Made by a program: the position numbers and the translations under genes. Source: Haloarcula sebkhae (GTDB lineage: Archaea; Halobacteriota; Halobacteria; Halobacteriales; Haloarculaceae). Taken from it: a stretch of 64,000 nt of DNA. Below are positions 14,822-22,898 of this stretch, one piece after another. The stretch spans positions 84,183 to 148,182 of the forward strand of contig NZ_BMPD01000007.1 in the NCBI RefSeq assembly GCF_014647415.1. The letters run 5' to 3'. Numbering within the stretch: the first letter of the stretch is position 1; each line of letters starts with the position of its first letter. Below the pieces are notes generated by a model. It did not search any database. It was not told where the DNA came from and worked only from the letters and a program-made list of their open reading frames with translations.

Positions 14822-16756
14822 ATGAGCGAGGACAGCCGTCAGTTGGGCGAGAAACTCTTTTCCTCCATAGAAATCATCCGGGGGACAGTCTCACCGGTGA
14901 AGTATAAGGAATATCTCATTCCGCTCATATATTACAAACGAGTTTCTGATGAATCAGCACGAATAGACGCCAACCCAAACGAAGGTGAATCGGAAACGAA
15001 GGCTTCAAAACTGGTTCCGTATGTCGAACAGCGATACCGTTGGAGGGTGATTTGTGAGCCATCTGACGACCTAAGTCAGCGCCTGAGTGAAGCTCTCGCC
15101 GAGATTCCAGTGCATGATGCGGTAAAGCCGGTAACTGCTAACACAGATTTCGAGATTTTACAAGAGGACGATGTTCTGCAGAAGTTGGTCGAGCGCCTTG
15201 ATAAGATTCAGCTCGACTTTGGGTCTGCACCGCCAGAAGAGTTCGGCCCGATATTCGATAATCTTCTGACTCGTATGTACCAAATAGAAGGGAGGGGTGG
15301 GGGTGGTTTCATTACTCCACGAAGGATCGTTCAGTTGGCAGTTCAGTTAACCGATAAATTAGCTGAAGGTACCTCCGTACACGATCCAACAGTTGGATCT
15401 GGTGGATTTCTTGTTCAAGCAGCAGAACAACTTGGGGATGATACGGGACTGCACCACCTTGAGAAACAAGTCACTGGTCAGGACATCAATCCGGTTGTTG
15501 CTGGAATCGCTCGTATTAACTTGGAAATGCACGGCGTAGATGGCGATATCGCCGTTGGAGATTCTCTATCTGCCCCTCAATTCACCACCGATAGTGAACT
15601 TGAGCGGTTTGATGTGGTCCTATCTGACTTTCCCATATCTTCCGATTGGAAGAAGTCGGAACTGGAGGATAACCCGTACGGTCGGTTCCCGGAAATGAAA
15701 TTGCCACGGGGGGACCGGGCAGACTATGCGTTTATCCTCCACGCCCTTGCGTGTCTGAAGAACATTCAACAGGACGAGAGGGGAGGGGAGGCAGCGCTGA
15801 TTGTCCCGGAAGGGATATTCTTCAGACAATCCGAGAAGAGATACCGAAAACACCTCGTCGAGAACGATTATATCGAACAGATAGTCCACCTTCCTGAAGA
15901 TCTACAGCAGCATCATTCTCTCGAGACGGCTATCCTCAAGCTAAACACGGACAAGCCTGCCGAACGCGAAGGAGAGATACGTTTCGTGGACGCACGGGGA
16001 GAGGATTTCTACGAGAACAAGAACGACACAACGAGACTCACTCTACGCGGAGTTAACGAGGCAATCGCAGCTGCGAACGATTGGGACAACAACAGCGAAA
16101 TCGCACGTACTGTCCCCCGCGATCGAATCAGGGCTACGGACTTCTCACTGAATCTTGCAGAGTACCTGCCAGCGTCCGATGATCCGGCAAGGTACCGCTT
16201 CATACAGCGGGCTAGAAGCCAATCAAAGGGAGAAGGAAAAAGCGAGAATATCGAATCCGAAGACCCCTCGTTCGCTCAGCGTCTTTCAGACTTGATCACC
16301 GCGAGCGATAATGCGGTGTACGTATTAGGAAAATACGGCGGGGCTACCGAAGCTGAACTTCTTGATGTACGTAACGAACTCAGGGACAAAGGATACGAGG
16401 CGTACATCGACCGAGATTTGGAAGACTTCCCTACTCAAGACCTCTCTGGGAGTGTAACAACAACTATGCGGTTGGCGAAGTTCTGCGTAATGGTAGATCG
16501 AGAGGCATCCGGACATCTGAACGAGTACCAGTTAGCTCAGTTGAATCGGACTGTTCTCGCCCGACTCACCCCCGAAGACGGTGGATCCAGTCGGATGATT
16601 GGTACCGCGGAGATGATAGACGTCAATTATATCGAGGAGTTCGAATTCGAAGTCCGACCACAGGAGCGGCTTTCCGAGGCAGTCGACTGGGCGGAGGAGA
16701 TGGTCTCCAAGCGACGACAAAAATATACTGAGATGTACGATTGGCGAGAGCGTTGA
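14822..16756 (+). CDS. HsdM-like protein with degenerate motif IV and C-terminal TIR/NDT-like domain
   Basis: A 644-residue protein in an AT-rich island. Residues 5-150 match the HsdM N-terminal helical domain (LFSSIEIIRGTVSPVKYKEY). Residues about 150-440 match the N6-adenine methylase core: FGPIFDNLLTRMY, FITPRRIVQL, SAM motif I DPTVGSGGFL (about 187-196), and late motifs GDRADYAFILHALACL and AALIVPEGIFFR. The catalytic NPPF motif expected after FDVVL reads SDFP (about 268), so methyl transfer is doubtful. Residues about 497-644 are extra: VYVLGKYGG, a helix, EAYIDRDLED, a helix, then FCVMVDREASGHLNEYQLA, the order of TIR or nucleoside deoxyribosyltransferase-like folds with a late G-x-x-x-E. 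No hsdS or hsdR follows. I infer a DNA-sensing platform with an effector domain. Confidence 0.8.
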   Translation: MSEDSRQLGEKLFSSIEIIRGTVSPVKYKEYLIPLIYYKRVSDESARIDANPNEGESETKASKLVPYVEQRYRWRVICEPSDDLSQRLSEALAEIPVHDAVKPVTANTDFEILQEDDVLQKLVERLDKIQLDFGSAPPEEFGPIFDNLLTRMYQIEGRGGGGFITPRRIVQLAVQLTDKLAEGTSVHDPTVGSGGFLVQAAEQLGDDTGLHHLEKQVTGQDINPVVAGIARINLEMHGVDGDIAVGDSLSAPQFTTDSELERFDVVLSDFPISSDWKKSELEDNPYGRFPEMKLPRGDRADYAFILHALACLKNIQQDERGGEAALIVPEGIFFRQSEKRYRKHLVENDYIEQIVHLPEDLQQHHSLETAILKLNTDKPAEREGEIRFVDARGEDFYENKNDTTRLTLRGVNEAIAAANDWDNNSEIARTVPRDRIRATDFSLNLAEYLPASDDPARYRFIQRARSQSKGEGKSENIESEDPSFAQRLSDLITASDNAVYVLGKYGGATEAELLDVRNELRDKGYEAYIDRDLEDFPTQDLSGSVTTTMRLAKFCVMVDREASGHLNEYQLAQLNRTVLARLTPEDGGSSRMIGTAEMIDVNYIEEFEFEVRPQERLSEAVDWAEEMVSKRRQKYTEMYDWRER

Positions 16757-17089
16757 CCATTACAATATAGGATTAATACATTTCTCATATCCCGGACGGG
16801 GGACCCGAACTCAACGGAAACAGTTATTTTCTCACAGAGTAAGCTCAATAAGACAGTGCATCGCGGCACTTTCGCCGGTCAACGTTGTAGGTCAGCTCAG
16901 TATAGATGAAAAAGGATGGCTGTTCGTCCTCGTCAACCGACTGTTGCATCTCTGTCGGTCGTTGACGACGGACTACTCTCATACCGTACACTCGCTCACC
17001 ATTTTCGGTGTGCGAAGGGTCGTGCTGCCGCGCCTTTCGCAACAGCCCCGTGAACTGTCTCGAGACCGAGCCTCGAGTCTTCCCGTGGA
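16757..17089. other. intergenic region downstream of TnpB, probable element end and guide RNA region
   Basis: No gene I trust. The first 100 bases are AT-rich and end the HsdM island. Just after the TnpB stop (17040-17090, minus strand) there is a CTCGAG-GCTCGGT-CTCGAG hairpin, a plausible right-end structure. In the IS200/IS605 superfamily the guide (omega/reRNA) comes from the tnpB 3' end and this flank. A 65-codon minus frame at 16845-17042 lacks supporting features. Confidence 0.4.
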
Positions 17090-18367
17090 TTAGTCAGATA
17101 CTCCCGCGACACCATCGGTCTGATATCCTCGAGCGGTGTCGTGGGTCACGGCCGGGGCGTCCACGGCCCCCGATGCCTGCCGTCGCACCGTCCGCACAGT
17201 GGGAAGGCTGTTGAGAGCAGGCACAGTCCACTCCTGATGCTTTTTGATGCCTTTCACGGCGATATTCACGCTTGCACTCCGATCGGCGTGGTCTTGATGC
17301 GAACATGCCTGGCACTTGAACCGCTTCTTGTGACGGTTCGCTCGTTCCGTATGGCCACACATCGGACAGCATTGACTCGTGTATTCGGGATTGATCCAAG
17401 CCGTCGGAATCCCTGCGAATGCTGCCTTGTACGACGTATAGAACTGGAGTGCGCGAAATGGGAGCTGGTGCAAGCGTCGATTCATCTGGGTACCGTAGTC
17501 GAGACCGTCGCGCATCTCTTTGAGGTCTTCAAAGACGATGCACGGTCTCTCGAACTGCTGGCACCACTCGACGATGTGCCGAGACACCTTGTGGAGTCTA
17601 TCCCGAACGAACCGCTCTTCACGACCTTCGAGCGTGTCGTGTACGCTCAACTTTCCGGCGTCTCGGACGCGCTTTCGGATCGTGAAGTACCGGTGGCGCT
17701 CGAACTTGATGTCTGGAAATTCGAGAACGACTGTATCCTCGACACCGCCCTCCGAGAGTGCGGTCAGCGCCACATTGTCCTCGTTGACATCCACGCCAAC
17801 GACAGTCTGTGAATCTTCCTTGTCTCGAACGGTTCCCTCGGTGTTGGTAACGTTGACGTGCAGCTCGGCGTTGCCGTTTCGGAATAGGGCTTCCGCCGTT
17901 CCAATCTTCCATTCGTGACTTGTGAGTGCTGTTTTGAGAATATCGAGGTGGGCGTCAGCCCCTTTGAGGATGCCTTTGACGTGTTTGTACGGCTTCGCGC
18001 TGACCCTGAACGCGACAGTGCCGCCGCCGGTGAGCGACAGATTGTACCCTTCCTCGTAGTTCGCCCGGAGGGGGAAGGCGCCGTCTTTCGTGTGGCTCGG
18101 CTGACCGACGTCATCATACTCGTAGTAGCTCTCCATCGCGTTGAGCGCCTTGGCAACAATACACTGAGTCGTGTTCTTGACGAGGTCGGCGTCGTCAGCA
18201 ACGCGGCTGGTAATGTCGTCCCAGTCCACGTCTTGTTTCGCGAGCCGGATGGCTTCGTTGTACACTGACCGTGCTTCAAGACAGGCGCCGTACAGCAGCC
18301 CCTCGTTGTCACTTTGGATGTTCAGCTGGAAATCCAGTGTCTTGACAAGAGACTGTGTGTTGGTCAT
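17090..18367 (-). CDS. tnpB: TnpB RNA-guided endonuclease, IS1341 type (copy 1)
   Basis: A 425-residue TnpB with all three RuvC acidic positions: VVGVDVNEDNVAL (D about 198), CIVFEDLKEM (E about 297) and DHADRSASVNIA (D about 373). The zinc finger CPMCG...CQAC lies between the second and third. The N-terminal half is the REC/WED-like portion. TnpB is an RNA-guided nuclease that helps IS200/IS605 elements persist; no TnpA is present, as in IS1341-type elements. The gene starts 19 bases after the 62-residue leader-controlled gene, so it may be co-transcribed with it. The 3' end is extended (about 40 residues past the RuvC motif) and probably overlaps the guide RNA. Confidence 0.9.
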   Translation of the reverse strand: MTNTQSLVKTLDFQLNIQSDNEGLLYGACLEARSVYNEAIRLAKQDVDWDDITSRVADDADLVKNTTQCIVAKALNAMESYYEYDDVGQPSHTKDGAFPLRANYEEGYNLSLTGGGTVAFRVSAKPYKHVKGILKGADAHLDILKTALTSHEWKIGTAEALFRNGNAELHVNVTNTEGTVRDKEDSQTVVGVDVNEDNVALTALSEGGVEDTVVLEFPDIKFERHRYFTIRKRVRDAGKLSVHDTLEGREERFVRDRLHKVSRHIVEWCQQFERPCIVFEDLKEMRDGLDYGTQMNRRLHQLPFRALQFYTSYKAAFAGIPTAWINPEYTSQCCPMCGHTERANRHKKRFKCQACSHQDHADRSASVNIAVKGIKKHQEWTVPALNSLPTVRTVRRQASGAVDAPAVTHDTARGYQTDGVAGVSD

Positions 18368-18386
18368 TCGTCGTTTGTAACGTCGC

Positions 18387-18575
18387 TCAGGACTCGGCGT
18401 GGACAGCTGCCTCCTCTTGGCGTTCCGGATGACTGAGCAGACTCACGTTCTGGAGGTGCGTCCTTGCTGTCTCGATTCGCTCTCGATCTGCCTCGTCGAG
18501 TCCGGCCGCCTCGAGGCGATCGAGCTTGGTGAGCGCGCGATGCATCCGGTATCCTGGTGTATTGCGTGGATCCAT
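18387..18575 (-). CDS. small helical protein, 62 aa
   Basis: Begins MDPRNTPGYRMHRALTKL and is almost entirely predicted helix (LDRLEAAGLDEADRERIETA), acidic and soluble. A hairpin related to the leader family lies five bases before the ATG, and an inverted repeat lies about 75 bases upstream. TnpB copy 1 begins 19 bases after its stop. Function is unknown. A second TnpB in the window (32557) also follows a small leader-controlled gene, so the arrangement may be more than chance. Confidence 0.6.
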   Translation of the reverse strand: MDPRNTPGYRMHRALTKLDRLEAAGLDEADRERIETARTHLQNVSLLSHPERQEEAAVHAES

Positions 18576-18580
18576 TCGAA

Positions 18581-18602
18581 GCGCCTCGCCGATTCACGGC
18601 GC
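18581..18602 (-). promoter_or_regulatory. leader hairpin, degenerate copy 8
   Basis: GGTTTTTCT, then a 5-bp GCGCC/GGCGC stem with an interior that includes GAATCGGCG in place of GAATGGGTG. It is the weakest family member and lies only five bases from the ATG. Confidence 0.4.
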
Positions 18603-18649
18603 AGAAAAACCTCTCTCCTCGTAGAGCACTGCGGCACTGCAACTGAGTG

Positions 18650-18691
18650 TTAACCAACATTAGTGTATTTTCGTACCGCTGTGTTGGTTAA
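18650..18691. repeat. inverted repeat TTAACCAAC-N24-GTTGGTTAA (copy A)
   Basis: Perfect 9-bp arms separated by exactly 24 bases. The same arms with the same spacing and unrelated spacer sequence occur at 53480-53521. The site overlaps the stop of the 298-residue gene and lies about 75 bases upstream of the 62-residue gene. Confidence 0.7.
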
Positions 18692-19584
18692 GGTGGGAAC
18701 TGTCCCGATCTGCTGGGCCCGTAGCGAGCCGCGCCACACACCTGACACTCCCAGATCGGTTGGCCCTTCCACGTCTCATCCGGGACCGACTCGTTGGTCT
18801 TGAACCGATGGTCGGTCGCCCGTCCACAGGTTTGACAGTCGAGTTCCTGCGTCGTCGGTACCGACGACACTTGGCGATCAGCCGCAGCCTCGCCAGTGGA
18901 TTCGGTCAGCGCCATCGCTGGAACCAGCCACACCGCGTCGTCAGCGTCGTCGAGGAACTCAGTGAGCCGCGACGCGTCGCGGATGCCCTTCCCCCGCTGG
19001 TCGTAGAGGCGCGTCGACGGCTGCTGCTGGTGTGCCGTGGCTCCCTGCCCGTGCCACCCAGTCCGGTCACGGGCGGCTCTGAGAATCCGCCCTCCCTCCT
19101 CTGACGACACCTGTACCGCCTCGGGGAGTGAGGGCCATTGCTCGGCCAGCTGGCGCGCCGGCGCCTCGTCGAGGTCGTAGATGAGCGTGGAGGCGTCGAC
19201 GGCCGGCTCCGCGTCGTTGGCAGAGAGGAGGCTCGCTGCGGCGCCGCCCATCGCCACGGCTCCGTAGAACGTCCCAGACTCGACCAGGAAATGGACCACG
19301 CCACGGAGCGTCTGCTCGGAACGCGCAGCCCCCGATTCTGTCGTGGCGTCGAGTCCGTGTTCGTGACAGAATCGGCATTTTCGCTGTGAAGCCGGGATTG
19401 ATGCGCCACAGGAGACACAGGTCTGGTCTGTGTCGATTGGTCCGTCCGGATACCCACCCGAATGCGAGGCTTCGCGCTGACGGGTTGGCTGGCCGTCTGC
19501 TGGCTGATCCAGCTCCGGATCCGGCACGAGAGCACCTTCTCCGACTGGTTGGAAGGCGTCTCGGTCTGAGTTGCGGTTAGACAT
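18688..19584 (-). CDS. zinc-ribbon protein, 298 aa
   Basis: Begins MSNRNSDRDAF. After a disordered N-terminus of about 55 residues there is a zinc ribbon (TCVSCGASIPASQRKCRFCH). The central part (about 95-235) is a globular domain with TFYGAVAMGG, DASTLIYDLDEAPARQLAEQ and DADDAVWLVPAMAL. A second zinc ribbon closes the protein (LDCQTCGRATDHR and WECQVCGAARYG). Two ribbons at opposite ends suggest a nucleic-acid- or protein-binding adaptor. Its DAVWLVPA end recalls the LWIVPADVHF end of the 163-residue proteins, perhaps a shared domain. A start 14 codons earlier is possible but overlaps TATA-like sequence. Function unknown. Confidence 0.7.
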   Translation of the reverse strand: MSNRNSDRDAFQPVGEGALVPDPELDQPADGQPTRQREASHSGGYPDGPIDTDQTCVSCGASIPASQRKCRFCHEHGLDATTESGAARSEQTLRGVVHFLVESGTFYGAVAMGGAAASLLSANDAEPAVDASTLIYDLDEAPARQLAEQWPSLPEAVQVSSEEGGRILRAARDRTGWHGQGATAHQQQPSTRLYDQRGKGIRDASRLTEFLDDADDAVWLVPAMALTESTGEAAADRQVSSVPTTQELDCQTCGRATDHRFKTNESVPDETWKGQPIWECQVCGAARYGPSRSGQFPP

Positions 19585-19713
19585 CGATTCGCTCCGCGTT
19601 TCCCCCGGTTTGGTATTTAAACTCAAGGATTAGCAAACGCGGGGACGGATTCGGCGACGACGGGATAACTCTGCTAGCCTGAGACGGAGTCAGTCTCTGA
19701 CCTCAGCAACCGC

Positions 19714-19884
19714 TCAACCGACCTCGCGAACGTGCTCGCTACGCTCGATATCGAGCTCTGCAGATAGAGGATCGCAGTCTCTTCGAGGTCCATACCGCTT
19801 GAGAAACTCTTCGTCTGTATGCGGGTACTCCTCTACCGGAGATGTCTCAGATCGCTTGGAGTTCGTCCCGCCGGCTTCGGAGCG
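19714..19884 (-). pseudogene. coding-like fragment after TFB
   Basis: An open frame of about 56 codons with no start codon overlaps the 3' end of the TFB gene and reads VEEYPHTDEEFLKRYG, then CDPLSAELDIERSEHVREVG and a stop. Its acidic composition is haloarchaeal. It may be a remnant, or the product of a shifted frame after a deletion that joined TFB to another gene. Confidence 0.25.
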
Positions 19885-20767
19885 TCACGACTGACACCTC
19901 CGCTGTCGAAGCAACGGTGGATTGGGTGATCAACGCACCCTGCTCCTGAGCGGCCAGATAGACGCAAGCGGCCGCGACGCCCGATGGCTGACAGCCGTTC
20001 GTGAGGGTTGCCCCCTCGGCGCGTTCTGCGAGTTCGTTCGCGCGTCGGCGAATGTCGTGGTCTAACCCCAGCTCCGAGATCAGTCGCGGAATGAACGACG
20101 TCGGGCGCATTGGTGGTGTCGGCAGCTCCAACTCGCGATTCAGTGTTCGGTAGGCGTTGGTGACACGCGTGGACTCGACTCGGGCGGCGTCGACGACATC
20201 CTCGAGGAGGAGCGGGTGTTGGTTACATCGACAGGCACCGTAGATGCTCGCTGCGCCGATTGCTTCGATGGATCTGCCACGAAGCAGATCCTCATCCTGA
20301 GCGCTCCGAAAGAGCTGGCAGCCTTGGTCACGAATCGACTTGGAGAGCTCGAGCGCACTCGCCAGCCGACGGACCTCGCCCAATCCGTGTGCGAGATTCC
20401 GTTCCGCTTTGGATCGCCAGCGACCACGAGTCTGCTCACGTCGCATCCGGGCGAGCCGCCGGCGCTTCTGCCCTGAGAGCTCGTTCCCGTGTGCATCGGT
20501 TCCGTGGCCGATCTCCGTTGAGAGGCCTCGATCGTGCCGGGCCGCAGTTAGCGGTGCGCCTGTTCGCTCGCGCTCCTCCTCATCGTATGCTCGCCACTCG
20601 GGCCCGTGATCGACACGTTGTTCATCGATCACGAGTCCACAGTCCTCGCAGACCGTTTCCTTGACGTTCGTAGTGACGTGTCCGTCACACTCGGGACACT
20701 GGTTCGCGCTCGAGTCCGTTTGGACGTCTTCGTCAAAGCCAGTTTCGTAGATGTCTCTGGTTGCCAT
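19847..20767 (-). CDS. tfb: transcription initiation factor IIB (TFB) paralogue
   Basis: A 306-residue TFB. The N-terminal zinc ribbon has CPECDG and CEDCGLV. The B-finger/linker region reads HGPEWRAYDEEER and GLSTEIG. Two cyclin folds follow (about 110-200 with RSIEAIGAASIYGACR, and about 205-306 with PSGVAAACVYLAAQEQG). Family knowledge: TFB recruits RNA polymerase with TBP, and haloarchaea carry several paralogues that divide promoters among them. A TFB carried by an accessory element could direct polymerase to the element's own promoters. It has its own copy of the leader hairpin, so it may be part of the regulon it serves. The start codon chosen follows the hairpin by 34 bases. Confidence 0.93.
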   Translation of the reverse strand: MATRDIYETGFDEDVQTDSSANQCPECDGHVTTNVKETVCEDCGLVIDEQRVDHGPEWRAYDEEERERTGAPLTAARHDRGLSTEIGHGTDAHGNELSGQKRRRLARMRREQTRGRWRSKAERNLAHGLGEVRRLASALELSKSIRDQGCQLFRSAQDEDLLRGRSIEAIGAASIYGACRCNQHPLLLEDVVDAARVESTRVTNAYRTLNRELELPTPPMRPTSFIPRLISELGLDHDIRRRANELAERAEGATLTNGCQPSGVAAACVYLAAQEQGALITQSTVASTAEVSVVTLRSRRDELQAI

Positions 20768-20801
20768 CCTTCTCACCGGTCCGAGGAGGCGCCACTACGG
20801 C

Positions 20802-20824
20802 GACCCCTCACCCATCTATGGGTC
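20802..20824 (-). promoter_or_regulatory. leader hairpin, copy 9 (GACCCAT stem)
   Basis: GTGTTTTTT, then a 7-bp stem with one mismatch (GACCCAT/AGGGGTC) around the loop AGATGGGTG, 34 bases before the TFB start. A competing 6-bp hairpin (ACCCAT/ATGGGT) overlaps the loop, so two folds are possible. Confidence 0.6.
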
Positions 20825-20963
20825 AAAAAACACAGCCTAGCTTGTACGCGGAACTAACCGAAGAGTGTCCACACCTCGTTGATTTATACTGAAAAATAAT
20901 CCGCCGGAAAGAGATGAAAACACCCCGAATCGATGTATTTCACAACTAGAGCAATCAGATATA

Positions 20964-22898
20964 TCATTTATCATTTAAATCGGTTACCTTGTCAATGAGG
21001 GCCTTGAGAGGGAGCAGTCCGCCATTCTGGAAATCAAGGGTTTCGAATTGAATCAGTAGTTCGCCTTCTTCGTTTGTGCGGTGGGCGTAGTGGTGCTGTA
21101 TGTTGCTGAGTTCGTCCAAGTGCCGGAGAAAGGTGAAGTTCTCTAAGACGATATGGATTTTATCGACATCTACGCCATTCTTGTCGTATTTGTTTATGGT
21201 GCGGTCTATTTTGTTGGTGGGATTCTGGCCACCGCTGAACAGGGTCTCAATCTCGTACGCTTCCTGCTGTTGCCCAGAAAAGAACACGTCAGGGATTACA
21301 CCCTCACGTTCGGTTTCCGTCTCGATCCATCGTTCGAGGTCTTGTAACTCGTCGATGTCCTCTCCGCTTTCGCGGAGTTGCTGGACGAGATACCGGACGA
21401 TGTAGACCTTGATGTTGTAATGGAGGGGAGATTCTCCGCTGTCTGCATCATCCTGTTCCTTGCCTTGGATATGGCCCCGGTTCTCCGTCGTGAATCGCTT
21501 GAACAACCCACGTTCTTCTGTTTTGATGTCGTCCAGATAGTCCTCGAACTCTGTCGGGGCGTAGCGGTTGAAGAGGTCGTCAAAAACGCCCGGCCCGGTC
21601 GGCCGCTCGATAGCTGGCTCGTCAATTTTGATATCTCCCGATACGAGATCGAGGTTGCCCCAACACAGTTCAGCCATCTGTTGCTCAACTTCGAAGCCTG
21701 GTTGGCGTGGGGAGACCTCTACCACGTTCAACGGCGGATGCGGACTCTCAAGTTTGATTCCGTCTAAAGTGTCGCGGTACTCGTCGACGACGTCGGGGTC
21801 GGTGGCTTTGAAAACAATGAAGCCGAACTTGCCGAGCGTTGCTTCCAGCTTTTCGCGCAGCTTCGCCTCATCGATTCGCCGCTCGCGGTCATCAAGGTCG
21901 ATGAAAATGACTTTCTTTTCGGCGTCAAGCCATTTCTCGATCTCACGTTTATTGATCTCGTCAAGCTCATTGATCGGTTGGAACTCTGGATGCCCACCGT
22001 TGGCTTCGCGGTGGATACGGCGGCACAGTGTGAGATAACTTCCGACATAGCTGTTATCTACTGCTTCGTTGAAGAGCACAATCGTTGTTCCATCCGCGGT
22101 GGTCGCCGCACCGTCACCCCCGTAGATGATGTCCTGGAAGGTTGGAACTTCCTCCCCTGCACCACTAGTGTGACTGCCATGTCCTGAAGCAGCTGTACTC
22201 CCTGCCGTGGATGTCTCTGCTTCACTGGCAGTACTTTCCTCCGTCTCGTCGTCCTGCTCCTTGATTTCTCCAATATCGGTCCCGTCAGATTCTCCCGATA
22301 TGAGTCGTTCGAGCCGGCGACGAATCATCTCGTCTAACGTTTCGTCAAGAACGGGCACAAAACGCACCCGTGGAGTAGACACTCGACGATACAGTGGCAC
22401 AGAGAGGGTTTGCTGCCGTCGTTTCGGCGGTTTCCGGATCTCTGTATCAAACGACGACGGTTGGAACTGGACTGTCGACGCGGATCCTAGCTGCACCAAG
22501 GGAATCTGCCACTCCTTGCCCGCTGCTGCGATATCAGGAACTCTGGTCACTATATCAACCGATGTCGTCTCAATGCTAATGTCGCGGAGCGGTAGTTCCG
22601 GTACGGTGCCATCACGGCTTGTTTCTTCAATATTTGAGATCGTAGTGACAGGATTGACCGATTCCGCCCCAGTCATATCTTCTAGTGGAACGTCGGGCAC
22701 GGTGAGATCTCCCGGGGTGTAGTCTACGGGTTCACCTATGCCGCTTACCGAGTCTTCACCGGCAGATTTGTCACCGCTCTGGTCCGGTGACCGTGGCTGT
22801 GTTTTCTGCTCTTCGTCTTGTTGGTCATCCCGGCGTCGGCGTCGCTCTTCCTCCGTGTCGTGGTGTTGGGAGTCGGCTTGTTCGTGGTCCTCAGGCAT
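20964..22898 (-). CDS. PD-(D/E)XK nuclease-like protein, fourth gene of unknown operon
   Basis: A 644-residue soluble protein starting at MPEDHEQADSQHHD. Residues 1-270 are charged and low-complexity, including repeated short motifs of the LTVPDVPLED and GTVPELPLRD kind. Residues about 285-470 form an alpha/beta domain (TIVLFNEAVDNSYVGSYL, VIFIDLDDRERRIDEAKL, FGFIVFKATD). Residues about 490-644 look like a restriction-endonuclease fold: HYNIKVYIVRYLVQQL, then GVIPDVFFSG (D about 535) and AYEIETLFSG (E about 547), then a IDRTINKYDKNGVDVDKIHI helix-strand. The start overlaps the upstream gene's stop. It is probably the effector of the four-gene operon. The lysine of the motif is not obvious. 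Confidence 0.78.
   Translation of the reverse strand: MPEDHEQADSQHHDTEEERRRRRDDQQDEEQKTQPRSPDQSGDKSAGEDSVSGIGEPVDYTPGDLTVPDVPLEDMTGAESVNPVTTISNIEETSRDGTVPELPLRDISIETTSVDIVTRVPDIAAAGKEWQIPLVQLGSASTVQFQPSSFDTEIRKPPKRRQQTLSVPLYRRVSTPRVRFVPVLDETLDEMIRRRLERLISGESDGTDIGEIKEQDDETEESTASEAETSTAGSTAASGHGSHTSGAGEEVPTFQDIIYGGDGAATTADGTTIVLFNEAVDNSYVGSYLTLCRRIHREANGGHPEFQPINELDEINKREIEKWLDAEKKVIFIDLDDRERRIDEAKLREKLEATLGKFGFIVFKATDPDVVDEYRDTLDGIKLESPHPPLNVVEVSPRQPGFEVEQQMAELCWGNLDLVSGDIKIDEPAIERPTGPGVFDDLFNRYAPTEFEDYLDDIKTEERGLFKRFTTENRGHIQGKEQDDADSGESPLHYNIKVYIVRYLVQQLRESGEDIDELQDLERWIETETEREGVIPDVFFSGQQQEAYEIETLFSGGQNPTNKIDRTINKYDKNGVDVDKIHIVLENFTFLRHLDELSNIQHHYAHRTNEEGELLIQFETLDFQNGGLLPLKALIDKVTDLNDK

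Noticed and set aside
14822-16756. Complete type I restriction-modification system
   Set aside because: Only an HsdM-like gene is present; neither HsdS nor HsdR is found on either side, and motif IV is degenerate.
16845-17042. 65-codon minus-strand frame after TnpB
   Set aside because: It has no leader, no promoter and no family pattern, and overlaps the likely TnpB guide RNA or element end; kept only as part of the gap description.
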